Source: Eopsaltria australis (lineage: Eukaryota; Chordata; Aves; Passeriformes; Petroicidae). From it: 64,000 bases of DNA. The position numbers and the translations under genes were made by a program. Shown one piece after another: positions 51,472 to 64,000 of the stretch; within the stretch, counting starts at the first letter, position 1, and the number at the start of each line of letters is the position of its first letter. The notes beneath the pieces were generated by a model. The model was not told the DNA's origin and did not search any database. It saw nothing but the letters and a program-made list of their open reading frames with translations. The DNA lies in NCBI GenBank assembly GCA_034509425.1, contig JAVTVJ010000069.1:992001-1056000 (forward strand), read 5' to 3'.

Positions 51472-51576
51472 AGCTGGAAGATGACGAAGAGTCTGAGAAC
51501 TCTCTTTCTTCGCCTCCTGACAGCGCCTCAATAGCATCTGACCGGTATGATAAAGAGGATGAAGCACCTTCTGATG
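51472..51576 (+). CDS. SKAP2: SKAP2 coding exon 4 (residues 61-95, acidic linker)
   Basis: 105-nt exon with acceptor TTTTGCAG| and donor GATG|gtatgt. It encodes ELEDDEESENSLSSPPD and then SASIASDRYDKEDEAPSD. The PPD-x-x-S-x-AS-[DE]RYDK-DEAPSD part is a clear match to mammalian SKAP2 (PPDTISLASERYDKDDEAPSD). The preceding part is diverged: the mammalian acidic YDDPFAG stretch, which holds tyrosine 75, is replaced by SENSLSS, so that tyrosine is missing. The tyrosine in RYDK (residue 86 here) is kept. The exon ends one base into a codon, the phase expected for the junction to the linker just before the PH domain. Confidence 0.94.
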
Positions 51577-54500
51577 GTATGTGACACTGTTTACCTTAGA
51601 ATGTACCAGATTTGCCAGTTTGCTATGAACTGATGTAATCAGATCCTCGTGATGTGAATGTTAGTGTTGGAAAACAGATAAACAGATAAGCAGCACAGCT
51701 GGACACTTTTCTTACCTTTACAGGAACCTTTAAAGGAACGGAAGAGCTCTCTCTAGTGGTCCTAGAGCATAGTGAAGCTGTCTCAAATTTACACGGTGTT
51801 TCTAAACTCATGTTTTTTGGTAACAAAGCATCCTCTGTAGATGCATATGTTTTTAAAGATAGATCAGGGGCTAAACCAGTGTGAATATTTATGGTAACAA
51901 ATTGTTTGTTAATTCAACATTATCAGATTCTTGCTTAATTTTATTGTGCTACTTAATGGCTTACTGTATTATTTATCTAATAAATAATGAAACAGTTTAT
52001 GTGATTGATTTTTTTTTTTGCAAACTCCATGCAGAATAGGTTCATAAAATATTAAATTAATTATTCTTACAGTGTTTTCTTCCATTAAGACAGTATTTTG
52101 TACGATGTTTTTGTTTTATAAATTTAAAGTTTGGGTTTTCATTTAAAAAAGTCTGCGCTCCGTAGCTGTTTTCCATGTTGTTTTATTTTATATTCATTAA
52201 GTTTAATGCTAAATGTGACTGTTCTGAAGACATGAACAGTTGAATATTTCAACAGTTAACAAGCTTGCGTTAGCATAGTGTCCGTATTTTTGAGATTAGT
52301 TTATTGAATACATAATGTAAACACCTTCTATGGACAATATATGGCAATAAATTAAGTATATGTACAAATAAATTAATGATGTATATTAATTTGTGGTACT
52401 GGAAGTTAGATAGACTTACTAGTGAATGGTGTTTTCTGACATGATATGATGATCAAACTGTGCAGCTCCATCTCGAAATACAATTGCTGAATGAAAATAT
52501 GCTTCCTGCAATGTAGCACTCCACATTTTATATTATCCAGATTATTCCCTTTGGAAACATAAATTGCTTTTATGAGGTATAAAATTATGTCTATTGCAGA
52601 ACAGGGATAAGTCAAGTACATGCATAAGTGATAAACCTTCTAACCACTGATTCAGAATAATGCATTTTTGTTTATGTCCAGAACTCTGTAAAATGCATAA
52701 CAATCATAATCACAATTTTTTTTATATTGAGCTTATTGCATGTTGGCAGTGTGACCTTCTACTAAAAAAAGTAAAACCAGGCCTTTTTGCTCTCTGGTTA
52801 AAATGTAATTATCAGTCAAATTGAGTATGGCTTTTAGAAAACCCAAGCTAATTTTCAAAACTACAGATGAATGCAACTTTCTATGTATTTATTTTTGCTT
52901 ACAAACATAATCTTATCATTATTTCTAATTATAGCTTAATAACATGGTACTGATTGCATAAAGGGTATGTGACAAAATTATATGACTATTTAATAGGAGA
53001 TATGATTATAGAATTGTTTCGAAACAGTTAATCAAGAGAAAAGTGATAATGTTCATAACCTAAATAATGAATGGCTGGAGAATGCTGATGCAAGAGTATG
53101 TGAAATACCATATTAGTTTGTACAGATGGGTGATTAATTTTTAGCCTGTTTTGGAAGTTATGAGAGTAGGTATAGTAGCTGCTCAACAATATCTCGACTA
53201 ATTTGTGCCAGTTTAGGTAGAAATACAGAGGGTGTGATTCTTTTATATTTGAGGTGATTTTACCTTGCTGGTCTTTCTGTATTTTGTGATAAATCCTCTT
53301 GAGTTACCTAGTTGGAGTGTAGCACTAGGAAAATTTGAGAGACGGTGGTAAATCCTGATCTGTAAATACTTAATTTATTGGAGTAAACAGTGTTCCTCTT
53401 TTTCTCTTTGAATGTCTAATGTGTCTTTCAAAGACCATTTTGATTTTAGCATATACAATCCATCATTCCAGTCTAGCCACCCACCCTGTGTATGAAAATG
53501 TATGTTGGGAAATCTTATGAGATGTGGATTGATCCCCAGAGGTGCCATTTGTTTCGGTTCTAATAGGCATAAATGGGTTTGTTGAAGCTTAATACTGTAT
53601 TTTAGTTTTTTAGCAGTCTGTTAATGTTCAATATTTAAATCCTGCTCAAGAAACTGGGTCTGTAAGGTAGATGTTCGATCTTATATAATTACCAGTTCAG
53701 TTCAGCAGGATCTGTAGGGATCTAAAACCTGATTTGCGTAGGATCAAGGCTCTCAGCGTTAACAGAGGGCCCTATCTGTAAGTGACCAAAATGAGGTGGT
53801 TTTTATTTATGTTTGAGTCCATTCCTATTTTTATGTAAAACCTTCTACATATATTTCTGCTAAAAAACCCCAAGACATTTCTCGTTATATACTTGAGTTA
53901 GGCTGAAAGGTTTGTGTGACTTGCAAAGTGTCGCAATTTGACTTTGCGGCATTACTGTCAAAACATAATTTGTGAAGGCACACGCTTGGTAACAGATAAA
54001 GAATTAGTGTATTATGTGTACGTTACAGTCATTGTAAAATCCTGGAGTTTTTGTGTGACCTTTGTCTAATGGTGTATTAATTACAAGAGAGATAATCCAT
54101 TTAACAATAAGTATGGGATAACTAAATTAGCACAGGTCACCTAAAGGCCTTTTGTCAAATCTGATTGTTATGTTGTCCTTTTGACTTTTACCTTATGGTA
54201 GGCACTAACAAAGTATCTAAACTTTGATGGATTATAAACTCTAAACATGATATGTATTTTTCATAATGCTAATGTAATTTTCTAGGTACTGAAAAGGTCA
54301 AACCCCCACGTCTCTGTGTGCATTCTAAGTCTGTCTTTCCTTTTAATATTTCTCTTTCTCTGTTCCTCTGGTTCAAAAGTTCACTCAGTTCCCAAATGGC
54401 CACCTAATTTTCCAGTTATTCCCTCAAGCCATATGTGTTTTGGTTTCTTTATGGTTTATTAGGTACTGTAGGAAAGTAGCATAAGTTATATCATCTAATG

Positions 54501-55784
54501 AAATTCAAGCACACTTCAGTGATGCTTTGACTTGATTGCTGGCAGCAATTAAATCACAACGAAACAGAATGATGCATGGGCTTACATGTCCAGACACCCT
54601 ACAGAAATTGGAAGAGGGATAAAACACAGCAAAACCCCCAAATAAAATAACAAACCGAAAAACAAGACAGACCAAACAAAACAGCACAGCCAGGCACTCT
54701 GGTCTTAACTTGATTTTTTTTTTTTTTTTTTTTTATTGGCTAACAGCCTGATTGATAGCAAAATCATAACTTGCTGTATGCTAACAGGCAGAGTTCACTT
54801 GTAGGTTATTGTGAGCTGATAAAGGGTTAGATGGAGTTTTGATTTTCGCATTGGTCCTTGGTGCACCAGATTAATGGAATTTCAATGAGAGACTGGAGTA
54901 GTCACAGCTTTGTCAGAAAAACAGATGGAGATTCTATAGCCATGTCTGCTCATTAATACCAGTTGCCTGAAAGGTGTACTACTTCTCTATACAAAAGACT
55001 CAACATAATTGATTTTTGAGCGAGGTATTTTTTCACTTATTGATGACTAGGTTTCTTGCAACTTAAATGACAGGTTTTTGTATAGTACATTGTATAACAA
55101 TGTTATGTCTCGTAATTTCTTACTCCCCTTCCATCTGTGTATTGAAGAATGTACGTAGTGGGAAATACGTATGTCTTGATTAGTTAAAAACCAAAGCATA
55201 CCAAAATACTTTAAAATTGAAATACCAAGATTTTCTTTCAAGTTGGAAACAAACTTACTTTTGGTTGAAAAGTAAATGGGAAAAAAATTACTACTTTTCT
55301 TTTAATTTTCAAGTTTCCTAGGTGTTAAATACAGGTTCAATGGCAGGCTTAGACTTTGCTGTTTAATAACACTGTAATCTTCTTTTATGATATATAGGTT
55401 TTTTTTTGTTTTTGGTATATGATAACTTGATTCTGTAGTAAGAAATGTCAGTACTATTAAAGGACCAAATATTCTGACTTTTTAAGTGGATATCTAAAGA
55501 AGACATGTCTGTTTGGCTCTGCTGGGAGTATGTAACTGGATAATTACTGGATATAAAAGATCACTGTGAATGGTGTGATGAAATAATGTAGATCATCACC
55601 ATTTCTATGGAAGGTCTAGAAATGTTGCCTTGAGAATGTAAGGATGGAAGAAGTACTAAAAATGTATCTGGGGACTTGTATGCTTTTCAGATTATCATAT
55701 TTGGCTGTAGTTTATGAGAAAAATATGCTTTATAGTAGAAAATTTTTAAGCAGTCCGAGAATCTCTTATTAAATTTCCCCACAG
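51577..55784 (+). other. SKAP2: SKAP2 intron 4, first part
   Basis: AT-rich sequence between exon 4 and the candidate alternative exon. The T21 tract is the only notable element. Confidence 0.8.
54714..54734. repeat. Homopolymer T21 in intron 4
   Basis: Twenty-one consecutive T, preceded by an A/C-rich stretch at 54615-54690. It could be the poly-A tail of a minus-strand retrocopy, but no recognisable gene body follows at higher coordinates. Confidence 0.9.
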
Positions 55785-55855
55785 CTGAAGTGGAGGAAGG
55801 TACGGCTGAAGCAAGCAAATCTGGGCACTTGGAGAACTTTGAGGAATCAGAGTAA
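55785..55855 (+). CDS. SKAP2: Candidate alternative last exon of SKAP2 (residues 96-118 and stop)
   Basis: A pyrimidine-tract acceptor (TTTCCCCACAG|) is followed by a frame in phase with exon 4. It gives A96-EVEEGTAEASKSGHLENFEESE and then TAA at 55853-55855. The peptide is acidic and low in complexity and does not match the SKAP2 linker or PH start I remember. If used as a last exon it yields a 118-residue protein with dimerisation region and linker but no PH or SH3. Possible polyadenylation signals follow (ATTAAA 56353, AATAAA 56766). Alternatively, the GAAG|gtacgg site at 55799/55800 would make a 15-nt frame-preserving cassette exon adding five residues. It could also be a chance acceptor. 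This is an inference from splice signals and phase only. Confidence 0.4.
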
Positions 55856-58800
55856 ATGAAAGGGTTGTGCTTTAACTGTTTGTAATCAAAGTGCAGTCTT
55901 GAAAATGAGCAAAATTTATTGCTCCTGCAACATGATTTTCATGCTATAATTTTTGGATGAAGCAACAGGCTTCAGTGCTTTGTTTTCATGTAGTTGCTTT
56001 GGAAAAGTTCTGTACAAGTCTTTGCAGGCTGGATTCAACTATTTTATGTGATCTATAGTATTTACTTAATATGAACATCACATTTTGCAGTTTGATTGAT
56101 CAAGTGAGAATGAAAAATTGTGTGACTGAATTTTGCATGATGTTTCTTTTTACGTGTTAAGTCTCAAATACAGATACTGATTAAGCTTTTTTCCCCCCTT
56201 ATTTTTCCTATTTGTTAGGCATAGTTGTTTGAATACTGTCACTGAAGAAGGCGACTAGAGTTCAGTGTAAAATTTTATCTTTGTGCGTACACTCAAGTGT
56301 TTTCCCACTCTCTTCAACTACATTCCTACTGAGTTTACTTTTGAGGCAGTATATTAAAGCCAAAACTGTTCTTCACAAAGCCAGTTAAGCACTGCTAGCA
56401 ACTAAGGTATCGAAAGTTGACTAATAGAAAATACAGCTAGGAATTTCTATCCTTTCTCCTTTTGCCCTTCTTATCCCTCCAGCCTTGCGTTGGTATTCTG
56501 CTTTTTAGTAACATTATCATGTATATGGAGAGGGTGTTTGGTTGTCTTGGGGATGACAGCATTAGAAGTTTACCTGAGTTATTGTAGGAGATTAGTTATT
56601 TGCTTTCAGTATTGGAGAGAGAGGTACAAACTTAAGTGCATGACAGCCTTTCAAAGGACTGAGAAACTTCTTTATATGCCTTGTTTTTCCTGGAGGTAGA
56701 TCTCATTGAAGGCAGGAAACCAGGTATTTTATTATTCCTTATATCTTGTTTAATATTCAAGATTGAATAAAAAAGGTCATATTGAGGGGAAGTGAGATCT
56801 AGGTTTACTTGGACACCTGCTGTGAGCAAAGGTGGCTTCTGCTTTATGCTCTTGCTAGGCACTGGCAGGAGGGCAGTAGCCCATCCTATGGAAAATGGGT
56901 AAAGACTGGACTTCGGCATGCTGACTTTATTTTGAGGGGATGCTAGTTCTTCTCAGAATTGTGAAGGGGATTATGATTCTGTATTTCTGGCTGAGAAGGT
57001 AATATGATGATCAGAAATGTTGCTTTCAAAGTTCTAAAAAATTGTAATTAGAAACACAATTTTAAGCAGGAAGATTGAATTCTAAAATTCCTGATGTGGT
57101 ATACTGAGGTTGTCAGAGGAAGGATGCATCACTACACATTTAAGCTGAGTCACTTATGGACAGTTTAGACATCATCCAGAATACAGTCTTTTACAAGCTG
57201 ATGGAACACAATGAAAAGTAAAACATACTGAAGAGGAACTTAAAATATGAAGCATTTTTTTTAAAGTTCTGTTTTTAAGGATATCGGTACATGTGGGACC
57301 AACCATGAGTGTAAATTCTCAGATGCAAATCTGTTTGTTTAACACATGAGAAGAGGGTGCTAACTTTGTTGAAATTGTCAAAAGCTGTAAAGAAGATCAA
57401 CTGCTTGTTGAATAGGAGAGGCCTTAAGAGTGAAACCAATGTGTCACCCATAGTTTGCCTGAGATGTTTCTTGGTAGGCACCTGTCTCATCTTTCCTAGA
57501 AATCTCTACTGGTGCAATTGCACTGTCCCTCGGACAGCTTGTCCCAGTGCTGCGCTTCACTTGCTAGGAGAGAATACATACCCTAAACTCTGTCAATCTG
57601 TTGACATTTGACTCTCTTTTGCTCATAAAAGACATGGCAATCATACATTTCCTGTTTATTTTCCTTCCCTAATGAATATTTTTGAAGACTGAATGGAATC
57701 TTTGTAACTGTCCACGTGTAGCTGCTTTTGAAACCTTATGAAAAGAACAAACATCTGAACTGCTTGGTTGCTTTCAGGTTTATTACTAGGATCCATGCCA
57801 GTGCATACAGGAGCAATGACTTAGATGGAGAAACAAGAAGTTTAAAAAAAAAGTGCATGTGAAATATGCAAAGCTAATCTAATTAAATTTGATTTACACC
57901 ATTTGTACAGAACATAAGGGAATAATTTCTGATAGGAAGCAGAAGTTTTAAGTGAAATTCTGGCCCTAATAAAGTCAACAATAACATTAAAAATGGCATC
58001 GTGTAGGTTAACAGTGTGTACAAATTAATGATACTAAAATGTTTGAACTTCTAATTATCATGATGAAAAACTTCCCATCAAACAATAAACCCCTGTGTTC
58101 TTTTAACATTTACCTTTCTCCCATGGGAGAAATGACATGGTTTGTTGCTCATTTTATTTCATCTATGTTGCTTCAGTGCCTGAGCAATAACAAAACAGCC
58201 ATGTATACTCCACCACTACATAGGACAATATCAACAATAAAAACTAAATAACGACCTGCTTAACCTATTCCTTTTTCATATTAGATCATAATTTTATTCA
58301 AGATACATGACAGTATTATGGTTAAAAAAAAAACCCAGAAAGTTGAAGTGAATAGATTTTTCTATTTATATTATATTGCTTGTTGGCCTAATGTTCTTCT
58401 AGTTCAGTTCTTATACATTACAAATAGCTGACATGAAAAGGAAGAAGAGAGGTTTCCCTTCTGCCTCTTGGGTATGTGGTAAGCTTTTCAAGTATGTTTT
58501 GAAGGCAGTTAATTGTGATTTTAGGACCTTGTTGGTGCTTTATCTTGACTGACTGAATTCCTACCTTCTGATTTCCCTGTAATTCCTCTTTCTTCCTGCC
58601 GAGCAGTAGCGGCAAGGCAACTTCCATTCTGCTCCTTACTCCTTTCCTCCTAGAACCAGAAAGATCCATCAGTTGTAGATGATAGCGCGGCTTTATGCTA
58701 CTCCAGTGGCACCTTGAGGTGGGTACCCTTCTGGTACCAGAGGAGAGCAAGTCTGACAGATTGATGCTGCTTGGCATTCAAGGCAAGAGGCATCTTTTCC

Positions 58801-61800
58801 TTCCTGAAATCTACCATGTATGACAGAAAAATAGTATTCCATGTAGTAGTCACAAACATCTTGGGGAGAAAAAGCTCTACAGAACCATAGTATTTTCTTT
58901 GTTTTAGATTAGATCAGAACTATTTAAAACAATGCTCTGTGTGGTAATTCATGTTTTGTCTCAAGGATGAGACTTTAGAGGTCCCTGGGTACAGGAACCT
59001 ACTGGAAAAAAAAGGGTATTAGCCTTGCAGTGTAAGTACAAGCTAAGTGTGGCATAGGCATTTCTTTGAATTGGTGATTAAGAATTTGTGCCCATATTTA
59101 ATTTATTGCATGCATGAAGTGTGTATCAGTCCTAATGAACAGAAAAAGATTTTTCCCATGTTCCTGTTTCTGTGTATTAATTGATTAGTACTTTCTGTAG
59201 AGGTGTCAAGTGAATCTGTAGATCTTAAGCAAGAACAAAACAGGCCTGTTTTCCATCAGGCATCATGCAGTCCAGGCATCAATTTTAGTGAATTTGGGTT
59301 TGTTTCCTTTTAAACAGAAGGAAGGTTGCAGTGGATTAATATTTGTGAATTTTGAGATTAAATTTGAGTGGAAAAGTAACAACTATGTCATGAAAAGGTT
59401 TATTGAATAGTTTTGCAAAAAAACCTCCACATAGTGGATTAAATCTTTATGGTATCCACTGAATGGACAAGTTCATTACTGGCCTTCTCATGAAGATGTT
59501 GCAGGTAATTGTTCACCGCTTAAAATTTTTCAGCGGTAACCATACTTCTTTGGACATCTGTCAGTAGGCAGTATTAGTATGATCCTTTCCTCAGTAATTT
59601 TTTATAGATGTTTACTTGGGTTACTTACAACAGTAGGATTTTAGAGTAGACTAGCAGATTGAAACTGCTGAATGCCATATTTTCTCCTAACTAAAATTAC
59701 TACTGCAATTTCTTAACTAATATTAGGCACAGCGTATTCACCACTAACTATTTCTATAATGACAGATAATAGCCCATGAGTATCTTGGTCTTGTCTTCTC
59801 TTCTGCTGGTAGTCAGAGTTTTGAGCCCCTTTTGGGCAAGGAATTATAAATGAACCTACACTACATAATGAAGACCTCTTCTGCTCTAAACAAGATTTTC
59901 CTGTCCTTCTGTATATTTACTCTGCCTACCTGGACACATATTTCTTAATGCCAGGTACATCAGAGCCTGATAATACCTTTTCAGAGATACCCTGTTCTTC
60001 ATATAAAACAACTTTTTGCTTGTTACTCAATATTCAAATTTTGTATTTCTCTGCATCATAGAATCATAGAATGGTTTGGGATGAAAGGGACCTTAAAGAT
60101 CATCTTGTTCTAACTGCCCTGCCATGGGCAGGGACATCTTTCATTAGATGAAGTTCTTAAAGCCCCATTCAACCTGGCCTTGAACAGTCCAGGGATGGGG
60201 CATTCACAGCTTGGATATGGGTGATGTATAAATACTCACAATACAAATTCAAAGGTGCAGTTAGTTTATTATGTCCTTCACATATCTGCATTTGTGCATC
60301 ACTGCTTTACATTGAAGAAGTAAGGGAAAAGGATTAGTGTTGAAATAATATGAATGGGAGCAGAAGGATATTTAGACAGTGTACATGGCTGTGCAAGAAG
60401 ATGAAAATGGGTTGGAGACAAGTGAAGTGAAGATGGTCCAAGTCTTTTTGGTAGGTAATAGGATGTGTTTGTTTGCAAGGATGGGTACAGGAAATGGGCC
60501 TTATTCTTACAGTTTCTTGGAAAAGAAGTTAATGCAAGTGTGTCATTGACTTCCAATTTAAAAAAAATATTAACCTTGCCTGTTTCCACAGGGAGAGTCT
60601 AACACATTCTCATATTTCTGTCTATTTTGTGTTTAGTAATTTGAATATTATGCATATAAAGGTAGTGGGGGAAAAACTTGTCTTTTAGTTTTCTAGAACT
60701 GCTTTCCTTCTAGTAGGAGTGGACTGATTTTTCTCTAACAGCTTCTTCAGAAGTTATCTTTAATACTGTATTTTGTCAGAAAAATAATGGATGAGACTAC
60801 CACAAACTTACTTGATCGAAGATTTTGAAATATTTTAGCAAAATGGGTACTTGCTAGTTGTATGTGTAAAATAACTGCATGTTAAGAGTTGAAAATATAC
60901 AAAAGAATGCAGTCATACTGAAAAGTGCAGAGATGTTTTTGTCAGTAATATTTGTAGATAGCAGTTGGAATTTCAGGTCAAAAGTAAAACTGCAAAACAA
61001 AAACTTTGTTTTTACTTGTTAATGACAATATAGCTGCCAATTTTGTTTGGAAATACAGACTGTGTAGTGCAGTTGACAGAGGTACATTTAAGTATACATT
61101 GCTTTTTAAATGTATGGCACACCTTTTTTTCTGCCTCAGATTGCTGTAATCTTCCAGTGCTCTTGTTCACTTGAGCAATATTTAGAATGTGGTATGAAAA
61201 TAATGTGAAAATGCCATAGTGAGCTGGTGATAATTGATTTACTCCATCACACTGAAATACCTCTTGTTTTCCTCTTCCTCCTCCCTTGGGCAATAATCAT
61301 GGGATCAAGCTGCCAGTCTGTAGATATAATTTTTCCAGCAGTGCCATCTGGCTCCTTGGCACTGGAAGTTGTACTGGCTTCTTTGCTGTTTCCACTGATT
61401 TTTGTCAAATGTTAGTCTGTTGATGAGACGTCTTTTGCGAGTGGATGCTGATTTTTTCCTCCCCTCAAAGTAATGTTGTTTTTTATTGGTATTGTAAGGG
61501 ACCACTTTTTTTTTTAATGGAATTTAGGAATTAACATATTAAGATTGCTTTGAGGAGAAAAATACAAATTATGTATAAATTTGCTTTTTTTATCTATGTT
61601 GAAAATAGTTTCTCAGGATTTTGTATGTTTTGAATTGCCCTAGCTTCATGTCCTCTCACAGATTTTTAAATATCTTCAACATTAATGTAGAATTGTTTCC
61701 TTTTTATTTTTGGAAACTGACTTTTAAAAGGTATTATGAATGAACGGTAAGAATTTGTAGGGTCTGTGTAACAGATACAACAAGCTTTATGTTTTGGAAT

Positions 61801-64000
61801 AAATAGCCAACAAAGCTCTCTTTTTTCTCACAGAACTACAGTTTTATTTTTGCTGTCAACTTTTCTTAAAAAAAAAAAGATTTAAAAGTGTAAAAATGGT
61901 GGCTTAATAGAACAAACACATCTGAGTTGCTTTATCCTATTCAAGCCTTAGATGCACTTCACTGCCATACAATAAATAATGAAGGTATTGATGAAGAGTT
62001 AGGAAGGAATGTTCTGGAAATAGTGTTTTAATAGGGGTGGGAAGCAGGAGGAAAATCCTGGTCTAAGCTATTTTTGTTATTATAATTAATATTCTCACTA
62101 GTTTCTTTTTTTAAAGTTTATTTCCTATACTGGTTGGAGACATTCAGTTAGAGGAGAAAAAAGCCTGAGGAGCTGAGGATCCCAAATAAGAGAAACAGAA
62201 TTTCAGACCACACATTTTTATTCTATGTTGTGAAAAAAAATGCTTTGAATATTGTAAGTGAATTAAAAAAAATATCTGAAGCCTGTTCTATTATTACGTA
62301 AGTGACCTGTGATTAATCAGAACAAGGTAAACTAATTTAAATCCTTTATATATATTTTTAAATTTATGTTTCAACCTGCATTTTCAAGTGATATGTCTCA
62401 GATTAATGAATTATACTCATCCCTGGGTGTAAATATAAATTTTGTTTTGTGTTGAAAGTATTTAATTAAAGTTATTCAAGGTAACCTTGGAAATTCTCAA
62501 ACATGAACAATTGTATTTAGTTGGCCTATTTGAATATTTTTATGTTATTATCCCTAAAAGTAGAAAATAATAAGCACTATTTCTTTATCATAGTCTTAGT
62601 ACTATCCTAGTGTAATGCCTTTGTTAATAAAATGCTATTAGAACGGTATTTAATCAATATTTACATGTTTTCCCAGCATTGGAGAAATTGTCCAGTACTG
62701 GAAATGATAGGATTAAAAATCTTGTGTGGGACAAAGAGGGCCTTGATGGGATTTTTGTAGCAGTTGCTTTGAATTAAATTTCAAGTATCTTTTGGTGTCT
62801 CTTTATAGTAGTTTTTAAAAGAAAACAGCTACGGTAGACAGGGTGTCTGAATGCAGGTCTCATCAGTAACTTGACTCAGACACAAAGTGGGTATTTTTAA
62901 CATATGACTTCAGTTGAAAGAATCTATAGAAAGGGCTATAATATCAAAGTAAGGCAAGCATAGCTAAATATGCATGATCTATTGTTAATAGCAAAAGTGT
63001 AAGTCTTTAATCTCACAGAATATATTCTCTCATGAAAGATTTTAAGGGCATGGGTATATCATGATTTTCTAAAATAGCATCAAATCTTCTTTTTGTTCGT
63101 AACTAAATGTGAAGATAGAACGTTGCTGCTAATCAATTGTCTGGGATGCCACCTCATTAAGATTTACACGATCATCAAAAATGCCCAGAATTGTTTGTTG
63201 GCTATATCCTAACTCAAATATATAAAGGGGATACCACAGCATTTTTCTTTAGAATCGCAGGGAGTTCAGTGACCTTTTGTGGCAAATTATGTAGAAAGAA
63301 AATATTTATATTCATTTAAAATAACCTCCATGAAGAAATAGTCTCATTACCCTGTTTGATCAATTCCTTGCAGCCTGAGCTGTAGCATGCTGCTATTGCC
63401 ATTGGTTGATGGAATACACTGAGAAGTGGCTAATGGTGATGGTGCTCATCAGGACAGGGTTCAGCCAGCGGTCAGCAACAAATAATTCAAGACTGTTTCT
63501 AAGTTTGTGGCTGGTGGAATTTGCTTCTTGCCCCAAGCCAGCAGCATTGCTGAGCTGGGCTATTTGATTAGAGGAGAAGCATATTTGCTTCTTAGCAACT
63601 GCACATTTGCACAACACACAGACCTATACTGCCTCCAAAGGTTTGCCTTTTGTGATGGTGGAATAATACTTTTCTGTTGATTGACAGACAAAAGAGATCT
63701 TTGCAATGCAGAGGAGTTTACAACCAATTTTTTTCTTTGTCTTTTGTAAACTTATCAGAGGTGCTTTTTAATTTAGCACTGCCTGCTGCAGAGTTGTATA
63801 TGCAGCAAGACTGGCCATGATTTGAACTGCATTTAAGCTATTACTGCTGTGCATATTTAAAGGACAGATGCACACTTACGCTTAATCATTGGTGTGTGCA
63901 GCTTTTTCCCCAGCAGGTGTACTTAATGGAAATTATTTTCTACTGTGTTTTGAAATAATTTTTTATACGTATATCACAATTTCCCATGCAAGAGTGATAT
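55856..64000 (+). other. SKAP2: SKAP2 intron 4 continued, or 3' UTR of the short form near its start
   Basis: No PH-domain exon was seen. If the candidate last exon is real, its 3' UTR could end after ATTAAA 56353-56358 or AATAAA 56766-56771. A CR1 fragment lies at 60055-60212. The remainder is AT-rich with no recognised feature. Confidence 0.7.
60055..60212 (-). mobile_element. CR1 LINE 3'-end fragment
   Basis: It begins at its 3' tail with TCATAGAATCATAGAATGG, the reverse complement of the CR1 terminal octamer repeat. It continues with GGGACCTTAAAGATCATC, CTGCCATGGGCAGGGACA and CAACCTGGCCTTGAACA, all hallmarks of bird CR1. It is about 158 bp long and strongly 5'-truncated, in intron 4 of SKAP2 and antisense to it. 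It has no coding content. Confidence 0.95.

Larger units (their letters stand above)
28800..64000 (+). other. SKAP2: SKAP2 gene, 5' part (runs off the window)
   Basis: Partial gene locus. SKAP2 is a cytosolic adaptor that acts with Src-family kinases and ADAP/FYB in integrin and immune-receptor signalling. The family layout is an N-terminal helical dimerisation domain, an acidic linker, a PH domain and a C-terminal SH3 domain, about 360 residues in mammals. The window holds the first four coding exons, which join in phase (49, 106, 26 and 105 nt) and read MSDAAGVPEDVCNLLAD, then VETFVSQTLKGENLSKK and so on to RYDKEDEAPSD. The segments LKGENLSKKAKE and KKIKD, and the ending RYDK-DEAPSD, match SKAP2 much better than its paralogue SKAP1, from memory of both proteins. 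The following family exons (QFPP linker and PH start) were not seen, so intron 4 must extend past the window. Introns 1-3 are about 10.0, 2.2 and 10.3 kb. Confidence 0.93.

Noticed and set aside
28800..51576. Assignment to the paralogue SKAP1
   Set aside because: The KGENLSKKAKE and RYDK-DEAPSD segments fit SKAP2; SKAP1 differs strongly at both.
1..64000. CRISPR array, operon, phage or other prokaryotic system
   Set aside because: No regularly spaced repeats, no compact gene runs and no ribosome-binding pattern. Introns and bird repeats show vertebrate nuclear DNA.

Overview
This is vertebrate nuclear DNA, almost certainly avian. It is AT-rich with one strong CpG island. It carries CR1 LINE fragments, including one with a readable reverse-transcriptase C-terminus, and a bird-type endogenous retrovirus LTR. 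There are no operons and no long intact reading frames. All coding content I can support belongs to one gene on the + strand.

That gene is the 5' part of SKAP2 (Src kinase-associated phosphoprotein 2, SKAP-HOM/SKAP55R). Four coding exons join in perfect phase: 28800-28848, 38863-38968, 41149-41174 and 51472-51576. They encode residues 1-95, which is the N-terminal helical dimerisation region and the acidic linker that precedes the PH domain. I see no PH or SH3 exon, so the 3' half of the gene lies beyond position 64000. A fifth, phase-compatible exon at 55785-55855 ends in a stop codon. It would give a 118-residue product without PH or SH3 domains, or a 15-nt cassette exon if an internal donor is used.

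Layout: 1-28.1 kb is gene-free upstream DNA. In vertebrates SKAP2 lies next to the 3' (HOXA1) end of the HOXA cluster, so by inference this is the interval facing HOXA. It contains one CR1 copy (12.66-13.30 kb), a small CpG-bearing patch just before it, several short duplications and hairpins, and a poly-C tract. About 28.17-29.42 kb is the CpG-island promoter, with six GC boxes at a 20-21 bp period just upstream of the start codon. An RFX-type X-box lies about 0.8 kb upstream of the ATG. 28.85-64 kb is SKAP2 introns, with an ancient MIR-like SINE, a solo LTR, a second CR1 fragment and a 21-nt T tract.

The least ordinary segment is 41.0-41.35 kb. A 59-nt imperfect hairpin sits 86 nt upstream of the 26-nt microexon 3, and a GC-rich patch with a good CTCF-like motif follows the exon directly. 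No prokaryotic-type system, CRISPR array, RNA gene or intact mobile element was found.
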